Below, one piece after another: positions 1-8,452 of a stretch of DNA of 36,991 bases. Positions within the stretch are counted from its first letter, which is position 1; the number at the start of each line of letters is the position of its first letter. The position numbers and the translations under genes were made by a program. Under the pieces are notes generated by a model. The model saw only the letters and a program-made list of their open reading frames with translations. It was not told where the DNA came from and ran no database searches. The stretch is from Leptolyngbyaceae cyanobacterium RU_5_1 (GTDB taxonomy: Bacteria; Cyanobacteriota; Cyanobacteriia; Leptolyngbyales; Leptolyngbyaceae), in NCBI GenBank assembly GCA_012034055.1, contig JAAUSG010000022.1, forward strand, positions 1 through 36,991, written 5' to 3'.

Positions 1-2
1 GC

Positions 3-128
3 GCAGCGCTCAAGACGGTGAGTCCTTACATCACCCGCCATCTCAAGCGTTATAGGCGATTATGTATGATTCAAGCAGATTCCTTTACCGTTGGAAGAGG
101 CTATTCTCTTACCGATTCAATTGGATGA
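3..128 (+). pseudogene. Tn3-family transposase C-terminal remnant, frameshifted, cut by window edge
   Basis: The open frame entering from the left edge reads A-A-L-K-T-V-S-P-Y-I-T-R-H-L-K-R-Y and then becomes meaningless. It resembles the end of Tn3-type TnpA proteins, where a SPYxTxHIKRFGDYV-like segment is expected (recalled from the family, not searched). After the R-Y codons one extra A at about position 53 disrupts the frame; skipping it gives G-D-Y-V followed directly by a stop. This restored match supports a decayed transposase end. The rest of the gene lies outside the window. No 38-bp Tn3 terminal repeat was recognised downstream. The remnant faces the truncated end of the PAS gene on the other strand and overlaps it. 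Confidence 0.5.
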
Positions 129-1027
129 ACAGCAATTGGAGTAGGGATTTCCAGCCCATCTTGCACTTTTTTGCCCGTATGTCGGCTCAACCCCTGGAGT
201 TTTTGGGTTTGTAAAGCTTGTTGTACATAGTCCATTCGTGCTTGTGCAAACTCAACAGGCAACATGTCGTAAATGTTTGTACCCGTCGTCACCATCTCTG
301 CACGTAGCAATTTAACACTACTGCCTTTAGCAACGCTTAAATAGGTACCATCTCGGTTTATCCGAATCAGCAAATCTGGAATTGCGCTGATAATAGCCTG
401 ATTTGTGGCTTCACTTTGACGCAAGGCTTCTTCAGCATGTTTGCGATCGCTAATATCACGAGCAACCCAGACAACCGAATTATCTGAAAGTGGTGAAACA
501 TTTGCCGAAAACCAAATGTTCTGTCCGCTAATTTCCAGATTATATTCAACATTGCTGGTTTGCTGAGTCGCAAGCACTTGCTGGATTGTGTTAGCAAATT
601 TGTCTGCCAGATCTGACGGCAGCATCTCATAGATCGTCTTGCCCAGTAATTCAGGGGCTGGTCGATATAACAGCGGGGTTTGAGTGGTTGGAATTTTGAG
701 GTAGCGACCCTGGCGATCGAAAATCAGGACAACATCTTTCATCGAGGTGAATAATGCTTGCAGTTCTGCCTCAGACTGTTTCAACGCCCTGGCTAGAGTT
801 GGGTTGGTGCTCGTCCAATGCAACCAAAGTGCTTGAACAATCCGCTGGTTGACCACAACACGACCGGCAGTGATGATGAGCAAGCTAATTCCTAAAAGGA
901 AGGCAAAAACTCCCAGATATTCGCTATTGATGGTTAGAGGAAGACTCGACATTGGTAGAACATGCCATCCAGTTTCAAACAGAACTTGAGAGAAAAGTTG
1001 GTGGGAGATGGCAATGTAGACGATCAT
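101..1027 (-). CDS. PAS-domain sensor protein, probably truncated at both ends
   Basis: The 308-residue product has one membrane segment (about residues 37-58) and one complete PAS domain (about 83-200, closing with the typical V-A-R-D-I-S-D-R-K-H-A-E-E-A-L linker). A second PAS domain begins near residue 205 and breaks off after about 70 residues. The last 30 residues do not look like PAS sequence. The first 30 residues, with the phrase E-T-G-W-H-V-L, resemble the end of an extracellular Cache-type sensor domain whose beginning is missing; an in-frame stop lies two codons upstream. No histidine kinase or GGDEF output domain remains. I infer a fragment of a larger membrane sensor, broken near the Tn3 remnant. 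It could still be expressed as a short membrane PAS protein. Confidence 0.6.
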   Translation of the reverse strand: MIVYIAISHQLFSQVLFETGWHVLPMSSLPLTINSEYLGVFAFLLGISLLIITAGRVVVNQRIVQALWLHWTSTNPTLARALKQSEAELQALFTSMKDVVLIFDRQGRYLKIPTTQTPLLYRPAPELLGKTIYEMLPSDLADKFANTIQQVLATQQTSNVEYNLEISGQNIWFSANVSPLSDNSVVWVARDISDRKHAEEALRQSEATNQAIISAIPDLLIRINRDGTYLSVAKGSSVKLLRAEMVTTGTNIYDMLPVEFAQARMDYVQQALQTQKLQGLSRHTGKKVQDGLEIPTPIAVHPIESVRE

Positions 1028-1218
1028 TTGCCTTTAAGCAGAGTCTCTGGAGTGATTTGACAGCGCAATGAATTTCTATTGAAGAGTCCATTTTTACGTA
1101 GCGGAAATCGCTCTTTCAACCCAAATTCTGCGTAAGTGTAGATGACCTGATCATGAGAATGCCAATGCAGCCAGAGAAACTGAAATCCGTACCCTAAGTT
1201 GTACTTAAAACAACAAAA

Positions 1219-1290
1219 TAAACCTTGTCCACATCCAGATCTGGAGTTTTTCTGAAGGGAAAGTACAGATTCCGAGCTGGACGTGGTTTA
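1219..1290 (+). repeat. 73-bp inverted-repeat element, copy A
   Basis: The element starts TAAACCTTGTCCACATCCAG and ends GCTGGACGTGGTTTA, so its ends are inverted copies of TAAACC...ACGTCCAG, one arm having six additional bases. It contains the palindrome CCAGATCTGG. Nearly identical sequences occur at 5492-5564 (reverse orientation) and 33640-33712. Confidence 0.85.
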
Positions 1291-1539
1291 GGCTGGTAGT
1301 CGGTAGTGGGTAATCGGCTCGATCGCATATGACCTGCATGAATTCAAAACAATCATGGATTGTCTGGATTAAATTATTGCTAATCTTAATTACTCTATTC
1401 AGGGAATCCTTAGGAGACTAGAAAAAATAACCTGAACAGACAAGGGGCTTAAGCCCTTGCTCGGCAAGGCTATGAACTGAAAAACGTTCAACTTATTCTT
1501 GCTAAACTCTTTAGGATATTTCCAGCAAACAAAATACCT

Positions 1540-1606
1540 GTAAGGGCAGGTTGGGCACTAAAGCTATCGGCTTGATACAAAGACTTTGGCAAAACCTGCC
1601 CCCTAC
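1540..1606 (+). repeat. Short element with inverted GTA(A/G)GGGCAGGTT ends
   Basis: The left end reads GTAAGGGCAGGTT and the right end is the inverse of GTAGGGGGCAGGTT, with about 40 bases between. The layout is that of a small non-autonomous palindromic repeat. It lies just beyond the 3' end of the orthocaspase-like gene and might act as a weak transcription stop. Confidence 0.55.
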
Positions 1607-1643
1607 CAAACGGTATATTTTCTTTCAGAAATCTCCTTAATTC

Positions 1644-3893
1644 TTAGCCAACCTGATAGACGAAATGTAAGGTTGTCCAGGTATTGACATCAAGCACGAA
1701 CGCATCGGGTGCACTGACTGGGCTGGTTGCTTGACTGTCCCGGTGCAGATCGTCCAGGATGGCTTGAGCCACCTCTAGCGGGTTGGAAATTGGCATCACG
1801 GTTGAGGTTGCATTGGCAGATTGTGTCCCGGTTGCGAGTGCGGCGAGGCTTTGGGCAAATGGAGCAACGCTGCAGATCAAATAGGCTGCAGCCAGTCCAG
1901 GGGGTCCTTGAAGCGTCCAGTCGGCTCCCGCAGCGGCGATCGGCAGAGTCACAGTCGTTTGGGGCGCGATCGCCGCTGCAGGCTGCTCCGATTCCAGCTC
2001 AGAATTCAACGGGCTGGTCGGGGTGTGCAACGAGACGAGGTTGTTGGCGCTGTCCAGCACCAGCAGCAGCGTATAGATTGGCTGAGGGTTTTGATTCTCA
2101 ACGCGATAGCGAATTCGGCTGCCCATTGGCACCTGCAGCAAGTCTGCTGTTGGCACCGAAACCGGGGTGGGTTGAGCCGAGGCGGGTAAGGTTCGCATCG
2201 TTTCACGTTGTCGCAGGAGGCGTTCCTGGGGAGCCAGCATCTCCAGAGTTGCCCGCACCTTAAGCTGGGATGTGTCTTGATTAACGGTTAGGTTTAACAA
2301 TTTGGCTGCCAGTAAGGTTTGCAGCTTGGGAACCAATCGGCGCACAGCAACCTTCACAGCCTCTCCGCCTTCCCCGGTCGTGTTGAGAATGACATCTCGA
2401 CCCAGCGAAAACAGCCCGTAACTGCTCTGCACCGAGAGGGACGCGGAGGACAAGGATGCGAGTTGAGTTTGCTTGGTCGGGACTTTGCTGAACAGGTAGT
2501 CAGCGGGCTGTTCACCCGCGATCGCGGACGAAATGTGTGGCAGTGCAGAGAACGCACTAATCGCATCCACCCGTTCAATTCGTTCCAAACTGCCATCCAG
2601 CGCCACCGTAAGTCCAATATTGCGCGGCAACACCCGCACCGTCTCCTGCACCAGTTGCCCCACTTGAATCAGCGGCATCCCTTCTTCTGCACTGGTCGCA
2701 GCGTTGGTGCAGCAAACGGTTGCCTTAGCGGTTAGTCCTTCACGAGCCGTAATTTGCAACTGCGCTGTCTCCAGTGCCGAATTGGCAGTCGTTTGGGAAT
2801 CGGCAACCGGAAGCAGCTTAAACAACGAATGTATCCCGTACTGTTCCAGTAGCGGGGCTGGCAGTCCACCTAACCAGAGCTGCACGGTTTTTCCGGTTTC
2901 ATCCACGGAGATGACCGTTCCCTCGGCACCCACTGAGGTGGTCGAAAAATAGGGCGCGATCGCCAGCGCTTTACTTTTTTGCCCCCTGAGCTGGGGGTGT
3001 TGTTGGTTCACCCGTTGTCTAACCTGCTCTGCCACTTGTCCCAGGCTGATCTGTACGCTTGTTGCAGGGGTTGACTGCCAGAGAGACTGGGTTAGAGCAT
3101 AGGTAAACAGTCCAGCGCTAAATCGGTTCCAATTAGCTTCGGTTGCCCATTGCTCCTCATCGGTTGCCGCCAGAATCACTCCTGGCAATTGGTCAAAAGG
3201 TTGTGCCGCCGATTGACGATTCAGGTTTAATCGACTCAGCAGTTGGGTTTGCAAGGACAGCTCTACATCGGTCGGTTGCGCCGTCGAAGGGTTGTGATGG
3301 GAGCGAATCCGCAGGTTGCCCTGCAGCGGATTACCCGGATAGGTATAGCTGGTGTCCAGAATCGTCGTCACCTGATCAGTTTTCAGCGATCGCAGCAGCA
3401 GCCCCAGCGTATCCCGCAGCATGTCGCCCACGATCGGAACTTCTCCGCCCGGTATCGGCGCATCTGCCATGACTAAACTGGGTTGCTCTGTCTCCGCTGC
3501 ACTCTGTGCAGGCAGAATGCTGCCAAATCCACTGAAGTGAAACACCACCACATCTCCAGATCGGGCTTGCTGAATCAGGTGCTCCATAAACGCCGTTTCA
3601 ACCGCTGCTTGCGTTGCCTGCTGATCCGTCAGCGTGATAATATCCGTGGACTGAAACCCAAACCGATGGGTTAACAGCTCCCGTTGCAGCTCTACATCCG
3701 TAACGCAACCTTCCAAAACCGTTCCGCCTGGATACTGATTAATTCCTACCAGCAGCGCTAATTTACGCGGAGTTGGTGCCGCCAACACTTGCCGATAGCG
3801 ATCGCCCATCATCCATAGCCCAGATTCACTGACCCCCCAAGCCGCCAGCGCTGCCCCAAGTTGCTGCAGAAAAGCCCGTCGCGTGAAACCCAT
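1644..3893 (-). CDS. Pseudo-orthocaspase: Tat-exported caspase-fold protein lacking the catalytic dyad
   Basis: The 749-residue protein begins M-G-F-T-R-R-A-F-L-Q followed by a hydrophobic stretch, a twin-arginine signal peptide; this favours the start at 3893 over one ten codons upstream. Residues about 43-200 form a caspase/metacaspase p20 domain, starting with K-L-A-L-L-V-G-I-N-Q-Y. In active orthocaspases the dyad lies in H-Y-S-G-H-G and D-T-C-Y-S-G. Here the sequence is H-F-S-G-F-G (Phe123) and D-T-S-Y-T (Ser182), so both His and Cys are lost. The remaining 500 residues include a region near 560-690 that may be the DUF4384-like module common in this family, but I cannot confirm it. Catalytically dead pseudo-orthocaspases are known in photosynthetic bacteria. 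Role is inferred as binding or scaffolding in the periplasm. Confidence 0.85.
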   Translation of the reverse strand: MGFTRRAFLQQLGAALAAWGVSESGLWMMGDRYRQVLAAPTPRKLALLVGINQYPGGTVLEGCVTDVELQRELLTHRFGFQSTDIITLTDQQATQAAVETAFMEHLIQQARSGDVVVFHFSGFGSILPAQSAAETEQPSLVMADAPIPGGEVPIVGDMLRDTLGLLLRSLKTDQVTTILDTSYTYPGNPLQGNLRIRSHHNPSTAQPTDVELSLQTQLLSRLNLNRQSAAQPFDQLPGVILAATDEEQWATEANWNRFSAGLFTYALTQSLWQSTPATSVQISLGQVAEQVRQRVNQQHPQLRGQKSKALAIAPYFSTTSVGAEGTVISVDETGKTVQLWLGGLPAPLLEQYGIHSLFKLLPVADSQTTANSALETAQLQITAREGLTAKATVCCTNAATSAEEGMPLIQVGQLVQETVRVLPRNIGLTVALDGSLERIERVDAISAFSALPHISSAIAGEQPADYLFSKVPTKQTQLASLSSASLSVQSSYGLFSLGRDVILNTTGEGGEAVKVAVRRLVPKLQTLLAAKLLNLTVNQDTSQLKVRATLEMLAPQERLLRQRETMRTLPASAQPTPVSVPTADLLQVPMGSRIRYRVENQNPQPIYTLLLVLDSANNLVSLHTPTSPLNSELESEQPAAAIAPQTTVTLPIAAAGADWTLQGPPGLAAAYLICSVAPFAQSLAALATGTQSANATSTVMPISNPLEVAQAILDDLHRDSQATSPVSAPDAFVLDVNTWTTLHFVYQVG

Positions 3894-3921
3894 ACTTCTA
3901 TCTAATCCCTCACCCCACCCC

Positions 3922-4374
3922 ATGAACTACTGGCTAATGAAGTCTGAACCCGAAGCTTACAGCATTACAGATCTGGAGCGCGATCGCGAGACCCTTTGGG
4001 ACGGTGTGCGCAACTATCAAGCCCGCAATTTTCTGCGCTCCATGCAGCCGGGTGACCTTGCTTTTCTCTACCACTCCAGCTCTACTCCACCCGGCATTGT
4101 TGGGCTGATGAAGATCGCCAAACCGAATATTGTCGATCCGACTCAATTTGATTCCAAAAGCAAATACTATGACCCCAAATCCACTCAGGATGCTCCCCGC
4201 TGGCAAACTGTGACGGTGGAATTTGTCGAGACGTTCCCGAACATGATTTCGCTCGATGTGCTGCGCCAGACGTTCAACCCCGACGATTTTGGGGTAGTGC
4301 GGCAGGGCAACCGACTATCCGTAATGCCAGTTTCGGAAGCGATCGCCCAACAAATTTTGAAAATGGCAAGATAG
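3922..4374 (+). CDS. EVE domain-containing protein
   Basis: The 150-residue product matches the EVE/thymocyte nuclear protein 1 family: M-N-Y-W-L-M-K-S-E-P-E-A-Y-S at the start, then W-D-G-V-R-N-Y-Q-A-R-N and a Y-Y-D-P-K-S loop. EVE domains have a PUA-like fold and are thought to bind modified nucleobases in DNA or RNA; the target in bacteria is usually unknown. The ATG at 3922 gives the canonical N-terminus; an upstream extension would run into the divergent orthocaspase gene. Only 28 bp separate the two start codons, so at least one promoter must lie inside the neighbouring gene. Family confidence is high, function is inferred. Confidence 0.9.
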   Translation: MNYWLMKSEPEAYSITDLERDRETLWDGVRNYQARNFLRSMQPGDLAFLYHSSSTPPGIVGLMKIAKPNIVDPTQFDSKSKYYDPKSTQDAPRWQTVTVEFVETFPNMISLDVLRQTFNPDDFGVVRQGNRLSVMPVSEAIAQQILKMAR

Positions 4375-4398
4375 GGGGTGTTCCAATTTGCTGAAACC

Positions 4399-4860
4399 TC
4401 AATATCCTGGTTGAACTCGATGTGAGAAGTTGGGGATCTGAGCCGCGATCGCCCTAATCCGCACTTGTCTGAATCCTTGGCTGCGTGAGCTATCCCAGGC
4501 AGTTTGAGCGGCATCGGCAAGGCGAACTCCCAGCGATTCAATTTCAGCCAGAACCACGTTCCAGTTCTTCTCGGCTTCCTTCTGAACATACTGGAAGGAT
4601 TCCTCGATGCGATCGCGATCGATCAGCTTGTCCTTCTCGATCGCTTCCCGCGTTTGGCGAACGGCGTTGAGATAGGTTTCGCGAGTCAAGTCACCAGCCG
4701 CCTGGATTTCTGCCTGTGCCCGCTTTTTAATCGCCTCAATCAACGCCGCCGTTTCATCTTTCACGTCATTACCCTGAGTAGATTGGGTTTCGACTAAACC
4801 ACTGGCTTCAGTGCTGATCGGTGTAATTGCAGAAGTATCGTTGGGTTGTTCGGTACTCAT
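4399..4860 (-). CDS. Conserved cyanobacterial coiled-coil protein, unknown function
   Basis: The 153-residue product has a polar, disordered N-terminus (about 1-35), a long charged helix region (about 36-125, rich in A, E, K, R and Q with heptad-like spacing), and a short basic tail. It has no signal peptide or membrane segment. The helical part, with R-E-T-Y-L-N-A-V-R-Q-T-R-E and W-N-V-V-L-A-E-I-E-S-L-G, looks phasin-like, but I do not recognise a named family. It lies convergent with the EVE gene, 24 bp apart, with no neighbour that suggests a role. Confidence 0.75.
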   Translation of the reverse strand: MSTEQPNDTSAITPISTEASGLVETQSTQGNDVKDETAALIEAIKKRAQAEIQAAGDLTRETYLNAVRQTREAIEKDKLIDRDRIEESFQYVQKEAEKNWNVVLAEIESLGVRLADAAQTAWDSSRSQGFRQVRIRAIAAQIPNFSHRVQPGY

Positions 4861-5075
4861 AGTAGGTCTCCACAGGAATGAGAAAGTAACAGAATGTTAC
4901 TCCGTTCATTGTCATCTTAAAAAGAACTTGGACGTTTGGGCTTTCTCTAAACCGAACAAGGTTTAGTTCCCAGTCCCGATTTTTCCAAGTCAACGGAAAT
5001 TCTGGCTTTAGCGATTGTTGTTACTGAAGCTGACTTGATTCCTGGCGATCGCACAACACCCTAAAACAATTCACG

Positions 5076-5471
5076 ATGAAACGCCCAATTCTAAAATCGT
5101 CTAACCCGATCTGGTGGTTTCTAACCCTCCTATACGCAGGCACGTTCCTCACCATTTTGATACTCGCCTACAATGGCAAACTACCTGTGTTTCTGACCCA
5201 GAATGATAAACTTGCTCACCTGATCCTCTACTGCATTGCCACCTATCTAGGACATCGAGTCATCAACTGTCGTCAAATGAAACTACTGGGATACGCAGTG
5301 CCGCTATTTCCCATCCTGTTTGCCATCTTCACCATTACAGAAGAAGCAATGCAATCCCTATCGCCCAATCGCAGCCTGGATGCAATGGATTTGATTGCTA
5401 GTTTGCTGGGAGTGGTTTTGGGTTATTGGTTGGCAGCAAGGGGAACGGGGGGAATAGAAAATAGGAAATAG
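5076..5471 (+). CDS. VanZ-like membrane protein
   Basis: The 131-residue product has four predicted membrane segments (about 12-31, 44-60, 69-90 and 105-122). The motifs D-K-L-A-H-L-I-L-Y and E-A-M-Q-S-L-S-P-N-R-S-L-D-A-M-D-L fit the VanZ-like family. VanZ gives low-level teicoplanin resistance in enterococci, but most members are uncharacterised envelope proteins. The last residues (G-I-E-N-R-K) are encoded by a simple GGAATAG/GAAAATAG-type repeat that also contains the stop codon, so the C-terminus may have been remodelled. Confidence 0.8.
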   Translation: MKRPILKSSNPIWWFLTLLYAGTFLTILILAYNGKLPVFLTQNDKLAHLILYCIATYLGHRVINCRQMKLLGYAVPLFPILFAIFTITEEAMQSLSPNRSLDAMDLIASLLGVVLGYWLAARGTGGIENRK

Positions 5472-5491
5472 GGAATGGGGTGGATTGAATC

Positions 5492-5564
5492 TAAACCACG
5501 TCCAGCTCGGAATCTGTAGCTTTCCCTTAAGAAAAACTCCAGGTCTGGACGTGGACAAGGTTTA
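5492..5564 (-). repeat. 73-bp inverted-repeat element, copy B (reverse orientation)
   Basis: On the minus strand it reads TAAACCTTGTCCACGTCCAG and ends GCTGGACGTGGTTTA, almost the same as copies A and C. It lies between the VanZ-like gene and crcB. Confidence 0.9.
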
Positions 5565-5601
5565 AGTGAAAACTGCTGTAGGTTCAACATCGACCTTTGC
5601 C

Positions 5602-5605
5602 GGAG
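5602..5605 (+). promoter_or_regulatory. Ribosome binding site of crcB
   Basis: GGAG lies six bases before the ATG at 5612 and favours that start over a TTG fifteen bases upstream. Confidence 0.5.
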
Positions 5606-5611
5606 TATGAG

Positions 5612-6058
5612 ATGCTAAATCGATTTTTTTATCATTTGCTAGGCAGTGCGTTGGGATTTTCCAACGTAATACATTCAGAGATTCGATCCGCGATCGCCAT
5701 TAGCCTGGGAGCCATTCCTGGAGCACTAAGTCGCTACTACTTAACCGTTGTCTTGAGCCAATGGTTAGGAACCAGATTCCCCTACGGTACTTTTGTGATC
5801 AACATTACAGGTGCTCTAATCCTGGGCTTTTTTGTCACCTTCACCCTGGAAAGAGCGATCGCCGCTCCAGAGTTGCGTCTATTGGTTGCAGTCGGTTTTT
5901 TAGGGTCATATACCACCTTCTCAACCTATGCTCTGGACACCTCAAATTTGTTGCAGTCAGGAAACAAATCCGCAGCGCTGATTTACTGGCTCGGAAGCGC
6001 CACCCTTGGATTTATCAGCTTGCAAATTGGCAGTCTGCTAGCAAAACGAATCGCATGA
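5612..6058 (+). CDS. crcB: Fluoride-specific ion channel CrcB/Fluc
   Basis: The 148-residue protein has four membrane segments and the family hallmarks: [11 protein letters not shown], the conserved Asn in [13 protein letters not shown], and the [12 protein letters not shown] pore segment with the Phe/Thr track. CrcB dimers export fluoride from the cytoplasm. The N-terminus before [11 protein letters not shown] is about 25 residues longer than I expect and may be unstructured. No fluoride riboswitch was recognised upstream; that space holds the copy B repeat. Confidence 0.92.
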   Translation: MLNRFFYHLLGSALGFSNVIHSEIRSAIAISLGAIPGALSRYYLTVVLSQWLGTRFPYGTFVINITGALILGFFVTFTLERAIAAPELRLLVAVGFLGSYTTFSTYALDTSNLLQSGNKSAALIYWLGSATLGFISLQIGSLLAKRIA

Positions 6059-6073
6059 ACCCCCATGTTTACT

Positions 6074-6105
6074 CCTGACCCCTAATCCCTAACCTCTAAC
6101 CCCTA
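6074..6105 (+). repeat. Heptamer repeat CCCTAAC-type at the GH19 gene end
   Basis: The sequence is CCTGACCCCTAATCCCTAAC followed by CTCTAACCCCTAG: degenerate seven-base units. Read on the minus strand it encodes the last residues (L-G-V-R-G) and the stop codon of the GH19-type protein. Confidence 0.7.
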
Positions 6106-6835
6106 GCGCCTTTTTAGCTCGACCAAGCAGCCGTGTGCGATCGTCGAGTCCGTTCAAGCCGCCGTTAATCATCTTCGTAATCGTTTCAATATCATCTCTA
6201 TCCGCATCAGGATTCAGCTTTCGTGTGCTCCAATACCAGGCACCAATTCGAGAGACTAGCCTGAGATCGGCTGCTCGTCTGGGGTTATTGACAAGATCAA
6301 ACCCCAGCTCTCTGCTAGCGTCAGCATAGTTCGTTCTGCCGCAAATTCCAATCAACCCTCGACACTTGAACCGCTGACCATCCCCCGGATGAATATTTCC
6401 CAGATCTAGCCGTCCTTCGTAATCTTCACCGGAGGCATATTCCTCCAATGCATTGAAGCGATCGCTCTCATGAGCTACTTGAGCTAAAAAATGAGCCTGT
6501 CTCAATCGGGTATTAATTCCAAACTCTGCCATTGCCTGGTTCAGGTAAGGAAGCAGTTGAGTCAACTGTTTTGGATCAGCCTCAGGAGCAATTTGCGTCA
6601 TTTGCTCAACGGTGATCACTGGAGCGACCACTGGAACGACTACTGGACTAGTTGATGGAGCAACTGTCGGAGTTGGGGTAGAGCGTAACAGGTGAATGAC
6701 TCTGCCCGACAGAGCAATACATAGAGTTGTCAGTGCAACCGCCGCGATCGTCCAGCAATATTTCCTGAAAATACCCGCCGCTTTTTGCTGCTCAGGTCGA
6801 TGATTCCGCCGTTTTGCAAAGGCTGCTTTGATCAT
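6089..6835 (-). CDS. Membrane-anchored GH19-type chitinase/lysozyme-like hydrolase
   Basis: The 248-residue protein has a basic N-terminus, a membrane anchor (about 28-48), a Pro/Thr/Val-rich linker (about 50-75) and a GH19-like catalytic domain (about 80-245). Visible features are H-F-L-A-Q-V-A-H-E-S, which holds a likely catalytic Glu, then E-E-Y-A-S-G-E-D-Y-E-G-R, and R-F-K-C-R-G-L-I-G-I-C-G-R-T-N-Y, where the family usually has G-R-G-L-I-Q-L-T-G-R. GH19 enzymes cleave chitin or peptidoglycan-type beta-1,4 glycans; here a cell-wall role outside the plasma membrane is most likely. The C-terminal codons and stop fall in a heptamer repeat. Confidence 0.82.
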   Translation of the reverse strand: MIKAAFAKRRNHRPEQQKAAGIFRKYCWTIAAVALTTLCIALSGRVIHLLRSTPTPTVAPSTSPVVVPVVAPVITVEQMTQIAPEADPKQLTQLLPYLNQAMAEFGINTRLRQAHFLAQVAHESDRFNALEEYASGEDYEGRLDLGNIHPGDGQRFKCRGLIGICGRTNYADASRELGFDLVNNPRRAADLRLVSRIGAWYWSTRKLNPDADRDDIETITKMINGGLNGLDDRTRLLGRAKKALGVRG

Positions 6836-7016
6836 GCGTTAGATGCGCCAATGATTCCTTGCACATCCTACATCCAGGATGACGAAAAAGTTTTAAGCTT
6901 GCGATACATGAAGGTTCTGATCCTGTATTTAACGTCTCCTTACAAATCGCCAAAAGACTTGAACTGAGCAATTACGCCCTATATAGCGGCTTTCATTTGC
7001 GTGGAATACACTCACC

Positions 7017-7084
7017 GTACGGACGTATAGCCTGCGGCATGGCTTCGCTAGCGCGCAGCGTGTCCTTCGTCCCTACGCCTGTAC
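7017..7084 (+). repeat. Dispersed palindromic repeat overlapping the P450 stop codon
   Basis: The element begins GTACGGACGTATAGCCTGCG and ends CCCTACGCCTGTAC, with GTAC at both ends. Its core (TATAGCC, CGGCAT, GCGCAGCGTGTCC) recurs at 21574-21621 inside murF. It overlaps the last four codons of the P450 gene. Confidence 0.75.
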
Positions 7085-8437
7085 TTCACTCAATCGTTTT
7101 CCAGTCATCACTAGTTGAATCCCACCTTTAGGCGCAAGCGTAAACCCGCGACGCTCCAACTTAACGGGTTTATCATTTGCTAAGGCAAGTTGATACTTGG
7201 ATACAACCGTTGCCAAAACCAGCTTTATTTCTAACTGAGCTAAAGCATACCCCAAACAGCGCCGATTTCCACCCCCAAAGGGGAAGTATTCAGAAGGGGA
7301 GTATTGCCGCTCTAGAAATCGTTCTGGTCTGAATTGGTGGGGTTCAGGATACAAGTCCTCGCGAGAATGAACGAGGTAGATGCTGGGCAATAAAACGGTC
7401 TCAGCGTCAAACCTGTATCCCGCAATCTTCATAGGCGATTTAGTAATGCGTGCGAAAATCGATGGCAGAACTGGATACAGGCGTAGGGTTTCTTGACACA
7501 CGGCTGTTAAGTAGGAAAGGTGAGCAATCTCCATCGGATTCGGATTCTCCCCTAAGCTGTCCAGTTCATGGAGCAGTTTTTCACGAACATCTGTCTGCTG
7601 ATGAATTTGGTAAAAAGCCCAAGCCAAGATTGTTGCCGTGGTTTCATGTCCAGCAAACAAAATTGTCAGTAGTTCATCTCTCAATTCCTCATCGGTCATC
7701 GCTTGCCCGTTTTCATCCCGCGCTGCCATGATCAAACTCAGAACATCTGCCTGTCCTGCATCACCATTCGTTCTTCTCTCCTCAATCTCTGCTTGAAGCA
7801 GATCATGAATGTGGCGTTGTCGCTGTTTCATCTGTCCCCAAGGCGTCCATGCTCCCCAATCCTGCTGTAAGAACCGCAAAAATAACATGCTAGAGCGGCT
7901 GGGAGAATCAGTCATATTAGTCCAGGCGGCTAAGAGGGGTTGCAGTTGTTGGTAGCGTTTCCCGCCGCTCAAACCAAAGACAACTTGCAAAATCACCTCA
8001 AGACTAATCTTTTGCATGGCAGTCCGAGCGACAAAATGATGACCAACTTGCCACTCGCTGGCAATGTGTTCCGTGATCTTGCAGATTTGTTTGGCGTAGG
8101 TTTGTAGCCTTTCTCCATGAAAAGCGGGCATTAATAATTTTCGTTCTCGTCGATGGCGATCGCCATCCATCAACAGCAGAGAATTTTGCCCAAGCAGGGG
8201 AATTGCGAGGGTGTTCCCACTCCCCACATCAAACTGTTTGGGGTCTTGGTTAAAGATTTCTTGAATTGCCTGTGGGTCGCTAATAATCACAAACGCCCCC
8301 AGTCCACTTAACCGCATCGTAAAAATGTCACCATACTTTTGACGGTAGTAGTCCTGAAATTTAAGCGGATCAGCAATCCAACTGATTAGCTGCAACCAAG
8401 AAGGACGGGTAATGCAATTCGGTAATTGACTCAACAT
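7073..8437 (-). CDS. Cytochrome P450 (CYP110-like)
   Basis: The 454-residue soluble P450 carries all main motifs: the I-helix A-G-H-E-T-T-A, the K-helix E-T-L-R, P-E-R-F, and the haem-binding loop [12 protein letters not shown] with the axial Cys. The size and the opening ([20 protein letters not shown]) resemble cyanobacterial CYP110 enzymes, which hydroxylate fatty acids or terpenoid-like substrates; the substrate here is unknown. The ATG at 8437 is favoured by an AGGAGGG ribosome site eight bases upstream, over a start twenty codons earlier. Its last residues (V-Q-A) and stop codon are supplied by a dispersed repeat, so the ancestral C-terminus may have been slightly different. No ferredoxin partner is adjacent. 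Confidence 0.93.
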   Translation of the reverse strand: MLSQLPNCITRPSWLQLISWIADPLKFQDYYRQKYGDIFTMRLSGLGAFVIISDPQAIQEIFNQDPKQFDVGSGNTLAIPLLGQNSLLLMDGDRHRRERKLLMPAFHGERLQTYAKQICKITEHIASEWQVGHHFVARTAMQKISLEVILQVVFGLSGGKRYQQLQPLLAAWTNMTDSPSRSSMLFLRFLQQDWGAWTPWGQMKQRQRHIHDLLQAEIEERRTNGDAGQADVLSLIMAARDENGQAMTDEELRDELLTILFAGHETTATILAWAFYQIHQQTDVREKLLHELDSLGENPNPMEIAHLSYLTAVCQETLRLYPVLPSIFARITKSPMKIAGYRFDAETVLLPSIYLVHSREDLYPEPHQFRPERFLERQYSPSEYFPFGGGNRRCLGYALAQLEIKLVLATVVSKYQLALANDKPVKLERRGFTLAPKGGIQLVMTGKRLSEVQA

Positions 8438-8445
8438 GATGCTTT

Positions 8446-8452
8446 CCCTCCT
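8446..8452 (-). promoter_or_regulatory. Strong ribosome binding site of the P450 gene
   Basis: AGGAGGG on the minus strand, eight bases before the ATG at 8437. It decides the start of the P450. Confidence 0.8.

Larger units (their letters stand above)
1028..1643. other. Gene-free stretch holding dispersed repeats
   Basis: No convincing gene was found in these 616 bases. The stretch contains a 72-bp inverted-repeat element (1219-1290), a short imperfect palindrome CAAGGGGCTTAAGCCCTTG at 1441-1459 of a type common in cyanobacterial intergenic DNA, and a second, AT-richer element with inverted ends (1540-1606). Confidence 0.7.

Noticed and set aside
1727-3674. Several plus-strand frames opposite the orthocaspase-like gene
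   Set aside because: They are rich in Arg, Ser, Pro and Cys without any domain and lie fully antisense to a clear gene.
5565-5611. Possible fluoride riboswitch before crcB
   Set aside because: The short space lacks the conserved fluoride-aptamer elements I know; it mostly follows the copy B repeat.
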